From Glandiceps talaboti (lineage: Eukaryota > Hemichordata > Enteropneusta > Spengelidae), in NCBI RefSeq assembly GCF_964340395.1, contig NC_135565.1, positions 16,254,709 through 16,318,708 on the forward strand: a DNA stretch of 64,000 bases, written 5' to 3'. Shown piece by piece: positions 49,601-62,200 of this stretch. Position 1 is the first letter of the stretch; the number at the start of each line of letters is the position of its first letter. The notes below the pieces were generated by a model. That model had not been told where the DNA came from, did no database searches, and worked only from the letters and a program-made list of their open reading frames with translations. Made by a program: the position numbers and the translations under genes.

Positions 49601-51284
49601 TCTACCATTGGTTGAGAATCACCAACAGCGAGACAGTCCAGGGTGACGTTACTTCCCACTACGGTTGTCATATACTCCAATGGAAACTCCTTGGCACTTT
49701 TGGTTCCAGCAGCTGTGGAAAAGATAATACAATAGGTCAAAGGTCATTCCATTAGAAAATATTTTGGTGGATAAAATCACGGACACTCTAAATTCGACCA
49801 AAATTTTGATGTAAGGTTACGAACGAGACATACTTCTATGAAATCTATCCAAAATAATGTGCACACGTGCTTAAAAGTTACGGTACAACAGAACATTTTG
49901 ACAAACAATTTTACCAGTGACGTCAGTGTCTGTGGTGACACTTCAGCTTCGGATGAATGTGTGCATTTGTTCTTTTATTTCAGAGTCTAAATGTCTTCTG
50001 CGAGACCTCATCACAATAATTTGGTCGTCGCTACTGCAGTTTTATTGTCTCTAATGAAGCAAAGTAATGCGAAACCTAGTCGGACGTTTACAGCCATTTT
50101 GTGCACATTTATTGTGAATGTAAAAATACACTAACCTACAACCTCTAAACGGCTTTCCATCTCAACGCTGCCCACGGTGTTTAAGACACCACACACGTAA
50201 ATACCGTCATCATCTTCACGAATGTTGGCTATAATTAAGGCCCCATCATCGGTTATTTGGTAACGATCAGAGCCCTCTTTGCCGGGAAACATTAAATTCT
50301 GTAAGCAAAATACAATAAAAATCAATCGAGTTGCAAAACAGGATTTGTTATAGCAGTGTCATGAAATCATTCTGTACCATGCACACTGAGTAGTGGACAA
50401 TATGTATTATTATGTGACCAATAATATAGCTTTCCCATATCACATGACATGAACAATATGTATTTGTAATTTTCTCATATCACATCACATGACCAATAGC
50501 TTTTCCATATCACATGGCATGACAAATACATAGGTTTCCTATATCTCGAGACATGATATGTTGGCCTACTCACATTTGAACCTTTCCTATTCCAGAAGAC
50601 TGTTGGTGTTGGGAAACCAGAAAACTGACACATAAACAGGGCATCTTCTCCAATTTCGGCAACAAAACGTGGTGGATCTATGGAATATATCCTAGGCTTA
50701 ACTGTAAAAGATATGAAACAGAGTAATCATTTATACGACTAACTACATTTCTTACTCAACATTAAAGACTGAATGGCCAGAAAATGTACCTCTAGTGCTT
50801 TGAAGTCAAGATTTTGATCTCTGGTGTTGTTTTATATCTTCAACATTTGGAAAGTATGGTTACATTTTAAATATGAAGGTGGCATTACATTAATGTAATT
50901 TAAAATAATGCCAACATTTGATTTTGACTACATTTCAAAATGAAATCGTATGGCCACTTAATGTCACAGAATATTTACCTTCTACCTCTGATTATACTTG
51001 GCTGCTAATAGCACCAATTGAATTAATTTCACGAAATATCGTATGGCCACTTATTGTCACGGATTATTTACCTTGTACCTCCAACTGTACTTGGCTGCTA
51101 ATAGCACCGATTGAATTAACTGCCGTACATGAATAAATACCAACATCACCAGTTTCTATATCCAACAGATGTAGGATAGATCCGTGGTTGGTTATGAGAG
51201 TCCTTAAAAAATACGAAATAAATGAAATAATATGAAGTTTCTACTTTTAGATGTTTACCTTATGAATATACTGCACTTATATGT

Positions 51285-51329
<45 letters not shown>

Positions 51330-54300
51330 TTCATTTCCAAGTTGTTTTTATACTTTATGAAACTATCGAACGTTAAAGTTTAGAGGTTGTCTGATACGCA
51401 TGTCCCGATGAAGTGTTCTCTGTTTGTTGACAGACATGATGCGTTGCCATGATGATGACATGCTCTTATTCACTCGAGGTGCTGCATGCTGACCACCAAG
51501 TGTAGTTTGACTTGTTTAATAGCATCAGAATTCACTTAAGGTAAAAGTTTTTCGTAAATCATGCAAATTTCTGCTCAGAAAGAAAGTTGTGTTTGAGCGT
51601 CCTTAGTTACTAGCTATGTTTTCGTAGTGTGGGACCCCGATGCGTACGTATGTTTCAATTGGACGACTGCTGCATTTTAATATCAACACACAACACCAAC
51701 AGTTCATCTTAAAATATCACGACAACGCTACACCCAGGTTATTGTTGATACTTGGATTTTCTTGAATTCAAAAGTTTGTCAAAAATATGGATGGGAGTCT
51801 GTCAGCTCACGAGAGGTCTCAACTGATGTCAGAATCTCGAAGAATGACTTGGATAATGAAATTTGTGTACTACACACTTTTTAAATACAACCAACCTAAT
51901 TATACATCGACATTATATTAAATGTATTATTATCAATTTTGAATTGTGATCACGTGACTTTACAGCGTGAAGTATGACGTAGTATAACGTCTTTCTACTC
52001 ACCTGCCTTCCGGAAGTTCCCCACGAGACTTAGACCACGTGACGACAGGTTGAGGTAGGCCAGTTACTACACAAGTAAACGTGACGTTACTCTCTTCTGG
52101 TGCAGAGGTATCCATTGGAGATTCCACAAAACGTGGCATTTCTAGAAAGACAATAATATTGTTGAAATGACAGCGCTCTTTTGTGATCCTCTTTATCTGT
52201 GTAAAACACCCATTTCTGATATTAAAGTGAATTTCATAGTTTTACAGCACGGTAAAGTCAGTTTGTGATGGATTTGTACATCTAGTGTTATTTTGTTTTG
52301 TTCGAGTTTACACTTTTAAGAAATTCATTAACCCGTTGCCGGTTTCAAGATGCATCGCGCTTCTGCCCATACGACGCCAAATATTCGGTACACGCGGGGG
52401 TGGGGGTGGGGGTGCACGAGCTAATCGAGGGTGGCTGTCACCAGATCGCAAGCTGGATGTAGCAGTAAAATCCTTCTGTCAACGATGGCGTATAGTCATT
52501 TATCGACGAAAATGTTATTTCAAATAAAGACAAAACAAGCCGTCTCACGCAATGCATCTTGGGACCGGAAGATTGACATTTAGCCTAATATCTTTTCTTG
52601 TTTACAAACATAAGGAAAAACATCCTATAATTCGCCCGGTCAATGGCCGGAGAACATTTCCTAAGACGTGTACATAAACTCACCAAAGACCGATAAGATA
52701 GCAGATACGTTGACGTAGCCAGCTGAATTCCATGCATAGCATTGGTAACGTCCAGCATCATCAAGCTGTGCATTCATTAGTACCAACATGTTATCTTTCA
52801 TGACACTCCTAGGCACCAAAATAAACGAGTCGTGAAATATACAATCATTGTGTCTCAATTTACCGGAAAACAAGCAACATGGTTTGAAAATTAGCAGAGA
52901 CGAAGTACATTATCAAGAAGAACTCTTCTCGACAAAGAAAGTACATATAATGAAACAAAACAGTGCAAAGAAAAAAAAGACGATAGAGGTTATATTGTAA
53001 TGATAGAGACCGCGTGAAAGACATGAGTCGGCCGGGATTTTTAAATTTTGAAGTTTTAAAGTTTACGGAAAATCAAAAGACCATTACGCTAAATATGAGT
53101 TGACCAGCTGCAGTGCTTGGATAGACTTCAGACAACAATAGAAGCGAATAGAAAATTTAGCGCCGTTAATAGTGGTCTGGTGATAGACATGATCTTTTTT
53201 CAGGCCTTACCTCTCTGGTGGTAGAAGGGCGCCATCTTTATACCATGATATCGTTGGTGCTGGATATCCTGAAGCTTCGCATTGCAGACGTGCAGTGTTT
53301 CCGACTGCAACAGTCGTATCTTGAGGGCGTCTTACAAATGAAGGTGGCACTGCCAAAGTACAACGATTTCATTATTTTTTCCTCGGTCGGAAAACCCAAA
53401 ATATACTTACTGAAAATTCAAAAGGCTTATACATAAACTGGCTGTGGGCCATTGCATCATGAGAGTCAGTAGAAATAGTATATTCATAGTTGCACTATGA
53501 ATATTCGTGACTCCTGAATGCCCCTATCAGTGTGAACCATCTCTCATGAATATTCAGTGTGCAACCATGAATATATTATTTCCATGATGCAATGGCCCAC
53601 AGCAAGGATACCCTATACAGGCACAAGATCAACTAGGTGTTTTCTTGAAATCACAAATAATTGTAGGTGGTGGAAAATCATGAAAGTACTCTCCAGAATC
53701 CATAGTTTATGAAAATGCCTTTATTTTCTGGAGTGGTGTTCCACTTTAACACTCTATGTAATACGGTCTTTTATTTTGTACATTCGAGGGCATCACCTCA
53801 AGATATAAATGTAGTTACTTAATTGTTGAAGACAGGACATAATTACGAAATGTTAAAAATGAAATTATCATAAATTTACATACAATTCTCTACGTAATTT
53901 CATTGCATGAAATGTAAATACAGCTAGACATTGAAGAATATGTACATTATCTGATGAAAGTAACATGGAGAATATGTTAACATTTTATGATGGTTTAGCA
54001 CTGGTGATGAGCAAAAAACTCGTAATAATTGAAGGAAAAGATTACCGTTTTTCTATATTTAAGGGGCAAACTGGATTTGGGTGATACAGTAAGTCGAAAG
54101 AAACTCTGTCTTAGTTTCTAGGGAAGCTTAAAATTGAAATCAGTTTTGAGGTCATAAACCTGTTAGTGGTGCACCGCTTTGATTATTGAAAATCCAAATA
54201 AATACTCCAACCCGCTTTAGAATTGAGAAAACAATCGTAAACCACTTCTATATTTCAAGCAGATCCACGTCCCCCATCTGTTCGGTTGTATACACAGATT

Positions 54301-57300
54301 TCAATATACACAGTACATTAGTTTGGCAATGCAAATAACTTCCACGTGGTATCCCTGGAAACACGAAGGCGTGTTATCTTTAAAGTGTTTTTGATGAATA
54401 AATGGACGTCAAGGCCATCACTTACTTTCAACGTCAACATCTGCAACAGCTTCGATTGAACCACCAGGGTAGCTTATTGTACATACGTATGTCCCACTGT
54501 CAGAATCCTCGGTGTCTAATATTCGAAGCTTACTTCCATGTTCAACACCCTCTTCCTGAAGTCTTCGATTATAAAAAAAGAATATTGTACGATGGAAGAT
54601 TTGATAACACAAAATATGAAAGACTAGGTTACAAATAACTTTTAAATGAATTCCCATAGTCTGGAATATTATACACTATTCTGTGTCCAAACTATGGATA
54701 AACAAGTAAAATCAATGGTGTTGAATCACTTAACTGCAAGCCATTATGACTAAAACAACAATTAGCCCAGTTTGCAGTCTTTAGTGTCATGATACATTCT
54801 ACAGTGGTGTTCAGTCTAAAAACCATGAATGATATATATTACTTCGCCTTTTTAAACTCTTGTCTTTTTTGACACAATTGCCAACCATTATAACACGATT
54901 CTTACCTTTCCATTGGCAATTCGCCATCTATTTTGCTCCAGGAAAATTGCAAAGGTTTATCACTTGTAGCCCTGCACATCAATTCGATTATTTCTCCCAC
55001 CAATATTGTGATTGATTCAGGCTCTTCTAAAATTTCAGGGGGTGGCACCATTATTGTCGGTAAAACTATAACAGAAACACATGTACATATATAACTTGTC
55101 TGCTTGGTACATAATAATACCTTTTTTCATGATTTTGTAATACAAGTAACTCTTTTTTGTGCGTGATGAACGTTCTGAAGATTATTGTTGGGTTATGTGG
55201 GGATTTTGGCTATCATCTCTTCCCATCATGCCTAGCAGAACCCTTCGGTTGTGAATTCAAACCTAAAATAAATACATATAAGCATTGAATATGGTAATTA
55301 TATGGTAATTATATGGTAATGAGATAGCAATCTATACTATGGTTATCTACCCTTGAACATATCTGAAAGGACACATGGACATCCATTCAAACAATTAAAA
55401 CAACATTGCTACATGGATGATACGAATATGAAACAACAACCATATATAGGTGACAATTGGAACATTTTGTGAAATACACAGTAGTTACCACTCACTGTTT
55501 TTAACAGTGTCTATCAAATATATCCACAAGCTAAATCTCAGACAACACAAGTAATCTCAAAAGGAACTTTACATGTATATGGACATATAGGCTTGTGAAA
55601 CTGGCACCCAGAAATTACCAATGTAAACAAAAATATCAAGCCATAATGTAGAAAATGTATCATAGTAATCTGATGAGTGGACGTAACTTGTCATGGATGA
55701 TATTGCAATCTGCAATCCAGGCTTTCCTATGTCACACCTTAAATTACTTAAGTAAACATGACTGACAAGCCTTAAAGTGGAAGCCATTTCATAGCAGACT
55801 CAGTGGTGGACGCAACTTGTCACGGATGACATTTCAACTTGGAATCCATGTTTTCGTATTAACACAAAGGACATGTAATGTCCTCGAATGGACATGGTTT
55901 TCAAGGCTAAGTGGTATTTTCTACTTTTCAGTTATCTAAGTATGTTGGTGTCAAAGATAGTCACAATCATTGGAACGCGATGCAAGGGTAATTACAGTAG
56001 ATAAAGTTGTTGATTTCATATCATTGGAATGCTATGCTTTGATGTAGATATTTAACTGATAGCAACAGCTGTACTGTATAAGGTGTCATAACTCCACAGG
56101 TATTACATTATTATCCCACCCAGTAGAAAAAAACACAAGATGTTGAAAAGAAGGAAAACTGATCGCTCAAACTGTTGACATTTTTGCCAAAAATGAACAT
56201 GCTCACTGAAGATAGGGGATTGAACACTGTTACTGTCTTAAGAATTAGTCAAGAAACCTGTTGTCATTGAGTCAGACATGGAACGTGCTGTGAGAGCTAT
56301 AAAAACAGGAAATTCTCAAGATGGATTGTCTGAGTGTTTTTTGAAAAATATAGCAACTCAGTGTAGCAAGAACATCTGTTGGGACTTAGGTCACGTGACA
56401 TGCAGGAACTCATAAATATAATAGATGGGAAACTTTGGAACACCACCATAGACTCATACTTAAATAAGTTGCAGGATTAGAACGAGAGCTGTGTGATTTG
56501 ATTATAACGAGAGTTGTATGGATTATCATGAGTTGTATGAATTATCATGAGTTGTATGGATTATGACGAGAGTTGTAGGGACTATCACTGTGAATTATCA
56601 CAAGAGTCGTTAGATTATCGCGAGTTTTATAGATTGTGATGAGATTGAACTGGATTATAACTTTAATTATGTAATTATGACAAGAGTTTTGAAGATTATG
56701 ACAAGCTAGAGCCGTGAGGATTATCAGTAGAATAGTGGAGATTATCGCAGGGGTTTTATGGATTACCATTAGCCATGCAGATTATCATGAGAGTTGTATG
56801 GAATATCACGAGAGTTGTATGGATTATTACGAGAATTAAAGGGGTATCATGAGAGTCGTGTGGAATATGATGAGTATCTCCTAGGAGGGCTACACATATG
56901 AAACAATGGTGTCGATTATTCCGAAAGTTTTATTTATGGTATCGAGCATTGTAAAAAATGAATAGTGTCATTGATGGATTCAAAAGTCTAAGAGAATGAG
57001 AATATCAAAAGATTCAACATGTCAATCATTCTGTGGTAGTGTTTATGATTTTACAGACAACAGTTACTTGAAGGTTGCGACTTTACAAATTACCACTTGC
57101 TGTATAAGAATTGAGAAAACGCGAAATAAAAATATCAAACGCGACAGCGGTGCAGCAATTCAATTTGCTTATATCAACAAAAAACATTTAACGAAAACTC
57201 TTGTGGTACAGACGCTTTACAAAATGTCCAAGGTTTTCTAGACTGAGCGTGCTGATGTCATGGTTAGCTTTGTTTTTGTTTTCTTTTCCATATTTTGAAT

Positions 57301-57533
57301 TTGTGTTAGGACCCTAGGCAGCTTTCGTAATAGTTTATTTTTGTAAACCGTTCAACTATGTAATGAGATTGGTAACATAAAGCGCCAACGTCTTGTAGTA
57401 ATCAATGGGACAGTAATCTGTTTTCTGTTTGGCCCGGCAGGCATTGTTAACAGGATTGTTGATTAAGTTGTAATGTAGATGCCAGCCAATGCAACTAGTG
57501 GACATTGGTGGTGGTGGTGGTGGTGGTGGTGGT

Positions 57534-57580
<47 letters not shown>

Positions 57581-57601
57581 AGGGGGGGATGAGGGACAGA
57601 C

Positions 57602-57644
<43 letters not shown>

Positions 57645-57731
57645 TAGACAAACAGACAGACACAGACAGACAGACAGACAGACAGACACAGACAGAGAGA
57701 CAGAGCCAGCAAGACAGACAGACATACAACC

Positions 57732-57764
<33 letters not shown>

Positions 57765-57801
57765 CAGAAAGAGAAATACACACAGTGACACACAGAGCAA
57801 T

Positions 57802-57842
<41 letters not shown>

Positions 57843-59157
57843 GTGGGATCATAGCCAACGTTTTCATTTCACTTAGTATAAAATAATTCTGATTGTATAT
57901 TTATAGTAATCAAGGAGGATATCGTATTCATGACCTTTCGAATTTCTTTCCTGCCACTTCGTTTCGACTTTAACCCAATACTTTTCGCGAACACTTTTAT
58001 GAGATAACATTTCGTGATTCCGAGGGAGTAAACTTTTTCAGGCAATTATAATGAATATCCACAAGAAAGTAAAGAACAACAAAAGTGGTGAATAAAAAAC
58101 ACACAACATGGCAGCTTCTTATGTTCTATCGTCATCTACATTCCGGAATATCTGACTTCACCTAATAAAATTTCATGGGTTTCCTTTATTCAGGGACAAA
58201 CAAGACGATAACACTTACATGTACTAACATCAATGAACACTACTCAAACTTAAAAGAGCGTGGTTCCGATTATGCTTAATTTTAGAATAGATTGGGTACG
58301 TATATATTTTTTAACTTTTCTTTTTCATGTTTGAGTGTCTAGTTCAGGTAGTTATGTTTTCCATTGTTTTCCATATGGTCTCTGTATTATTGGTTTCTTC
58401 CCATCAGATGTACAGCCATGACAGATTGGAAGAACAGTTTTGTGTTGTCTTTTTTCCACATCCACTATAACTGGCTTCACAAATTTTGCGATTTTATTTT
58501 ATTTTTGTCGAATGCGGAAAACAAATGTTTTGGGTCGGCAGTGAAAAACTAGGTGGGGTCGGGTAATCGGAAACAAACAATTCTTTAGACCTTATAACAG
58601 GTATTATGCAAATTGAAGACTAGAGTTAATCAATTCTGACTTCAAAACGTCAATTCCCAACTTATCACATATGTGTTTATGTAAAGCAATATCACTGATA
58701 AATAATCCCCTTTTTACTTGACATCATTTGACATTCTGTATGATATTTGCGTTTCAGTTTTAGCTAGGCGTTAACGCAATCAGCTGTCGATAGCATGATC
58801 GGATAAGACAACTGTGGTTGTCAGGGCATTTGGTCACGAACTTGTCAGAATACAGATGTTATTAGCGTCGGTATCGCTTGTCGTTCTTTGTGCACGTCAT
58901 TTAACTCGTTGTAGTACGTGATAACACGTTTACAGACCTTGGTGTGGACCTTCATCTCTATGTATGTTGTGATAGGTTGACGAACGAACACGGGGTTACA
59001 TAACACGCCCCGTCACCCCCCGCCCCGCACGACACATGCACGTACGCTAAACGCACATATTATTTTCATACATATATTACGGTCTACTGTACGACGTACG
59101 TACATACATACATACATACATACATACATACATACATACATACACACACACAGACAT

Positions 59158-59202
<45 letters not shown>

Positions 59203-62200
59203 GACATACCTGGTTCGTAGTAGAAACAGGACGATTTCTTCTTCTTTTCTTTCTTACTTTCTGACTGTCTTGGAAACTGGTCACAGTCGAGGTCTGCCGG
59301 CCAGCCATCTCCAAACACATCGTCTAGCACACCTTCACAACCTTCCTTGGCCTACAACATAGTAAATTACATGGCGTTCTTAAATCAAAGTTGGTGCACT
59401 TTTTTATTCTCGCGAGCCAATGAATATTGTTTTTCTGTTCCGCGAAACGTCTTAATTCTGGGAACGTTCATTTAATTCCAAACAGAGTGAATGTAATGTG
59501 CGACAGGAGCTGGCAAAATACAAATGAAATGATTTAAATCTTTACAAAACCCCCGAGATTTGAGAGATTAAATTTTATATGATATCTATAACAAATGCCA
59601 CTATCAAGAATATTATAAACAAGCCTTCATTGAAGACATAGTTCAGGCGTAAAAGCCCCCTCCAGGCGGTGCCGTTCGTGGCTTAAAATTACATGCATAT
59701 GAGGCATGAACAGTTATTCCAGCATGGAAGTACTTCAAAATCATAAATCCCCCAATTGGTATCAACATTTATATCATCTTTCTTCCAGAGTAGTCATGTG
59801 ACATGAACGGGTACAGTTTTTAGTCTGGACCAAACTGTTATGCGAGGTGTTTGCCTAGCTTCGATAATATTCTCCGGGTACGTTGAGGCCGGAGATCATT
59901 CTCTCAAACAAATCATTTACTCACCCTCGCAAATCAAGAACGTTCGACTGTTGCACATGCCACAGACAGACAAAGTAGTTAGAAGACAGAACAACAAATT
60001 AGCAGAAGTACTGATGTCAGTGGATCGACTACTAATTGTAGCTATAACTCTTTTTCAAATGCAAAAAACAGTATCGCTAAATGTCAATAGCTTGAACCTA
60101 TACCAAAGTGAATATTTTAACACTTGTGTGTAACTTTTCTATGTGTACTTAGGACAACGTCCACTTTGTGTGTTGTTTCTTTATGAGAGGCCTTCAAAAC
60201 TAAGGTATCGGATCGGTTAGCAAATAGAAAGGGATAAGTGTCAGTTCGTCCCAAGAGAATCTCAGGTGTGCGTCGGAATAAAGTCTCGTTGCTATCGCGC
60301 GAGGTCAACCTGCGTATTTCGGAGGGAAAAATTCCGTAGTAGCTCAGACAACCTGGTGTAGGTGGAAAAATGGTACTTTCTTTTATTTTTTCTAATAAGA
60401 ACACAAGCTCAGAGAGGTCGAATGCATTTAAATACTGTCACCTCAACCGTTTTTATATCCCATAATATCACCATTATTTTACTATGTACCACATGCCCGC
60501 AAAAATTCGTCGTTGTTTTGTGTAACTATCTAGCTCTTTTTATCCAGCTCATTTCGATTTTATTTCAGATTTGATTACAGAAAGACACCAAAGACTATAA
60601 GGTTATAGACTGTGCCCCTTTAAATCCTGTGGTCGCAATTACCAAACAATCATGAAAGTAGTGTACACAGTAATGATCATATGGAGGCAACAAACTTACA
60701 AGTTCAACTATAATGTATTGATCTGATGTAGTGAACGATGGAATGACGTCATGGTTTTCAATCAGGCACATTTGAGTTGAACGAACGATTGAACGAACGT
60801 TGGTTGACTTATCATATTGTTGTCTACTGTTTATTTTGATTGCTCTAGATTTAGAAGATGATAACACAGTTAGTAAGAATCCACGCAAATCTTTCACAAT
60901 GCGACATTTATGAAGTGTGACATTACATGACAACATGTATCATGTTCCTTTACAGAGTAAAGTTGTAATTAAAGGCCAGGGTTTCAATCCAAAGTTCTTA
61001 CATTAGTGTTATTTTGTCAATGAAGGAGCAGTTAAAAATCGCACATGAGGACAACTCTTTTGTACTTGGTCATTTTTTTTCTTTAACTCTGGATTGTCGT
61101 AATAAACCATAGTCTCTTTTACGACATCGTGCAAAACACACGTCCTCAAGATGTATCACAGAAGAACTCGAAAATAAACCCAGGTTTGCGAGAATGTAGC
61201 CCTGCTGACAATTGTTATCACTCGTAAATTATATTTCAATCCGAATTGTTCTTTAAAAGAGTAAATACGATTAGAAAGTTTTCCCTCTTGTAAAGTTTAC
61301 AAAAGTTTGTTATTCACTGGCCCACGTGAACCAAAATCTGCTTACGTCGATCATTGACCGGTAATTAGTAACAGGAAAACAATCGTACCCTTTTAGGATT
61401 AAGCTTTGAACGTAAAAACAACAACTTAACAACTGGTATTCATTCTACATCAGTGTTCAAAAAACTGGTATTGTTTTGGCTTTTTCACACATCGTCAGCT
61501 TAGTACTCAATATATTGATAGACTGGTTTCCTCAGTAATCTGTAACACACTTCGGTTCACACACAGTCACAGACAAGAAAGAAATTTCTTCGTTCTCTGT
61601 GGTTCACACAATTATGAAAAAACAAAGTGCAGATAACGTCATCAACTGCACGAACAGTGTGGTTTAATGCGTTCTTTGCGTATTTTGACCAGTGTAGCGA
61701 GAGCCATATGTTGTATACAGGTCACCTCCAATTGTTTCAAAGGAGTATAGAGTATACCCGCTAAAATATTTGAACAAAATTTCCGCCATGTAACTTTCTG
61801 ACAACTTTCGATGCCATTTTGGACTAAAAGCATAGCAAATACGATGTATTTAATTGGTAACTCAGTATTTTAGTTTTCACGAAATTTTCCTACCAAAATG
61901 TTTTGAAAAAATAACCGTTTGTCTAAAATTTTTGCCGACTTTCAACTTCATTTTAGACTTGGATGATGTGAACGATCTCTATGACCTAAACGATGTAATG
62001 GGTTTGGTCTATAGGTGTTTACGTTTGCAAATATTTCATCAAAAAGGAGGTCGAGGTGTATAGCTTGCGACGGTAAGTTTTGTTGTAACACCAACTGTGT
62101 TTCCACTTTGAGCAGAACGTGATTAGTGTTGCTGCTTGATGCGTGTGAACGTGTCGATAAATACCAAGTTAATGAGGCCGATCTAACCAGTTACATATGT

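Larger units (their letters stand above)
55066..59209. other. Fz-Ig intron 2 (4.1 kb)
   Basis: No further Ig or Frizzled-type exon is visible. It contains a two-copy repeat around 55640-55870 (GACGTAACTTGTCATGGATG), a GTTGTATGGATTATC array and the large GACA microsatellite. An extra symmetric phase 1-1 exon cannot be fully excluded. Confidence 0.6.

Noticed and set aside
57356-57876. Cys/Ser/Val-rich frames of 100-145 residues
   Set aside because: They come from the GGT/GT/GACA compound microsatellite.
59840-60133. 97-residue plus-strand frame inside Fz-Ig intron 1
   Set aside because: No similarity that I recognise, no repeat-free coding signature, and its length is not remarkable for AT-rich intron DNA.
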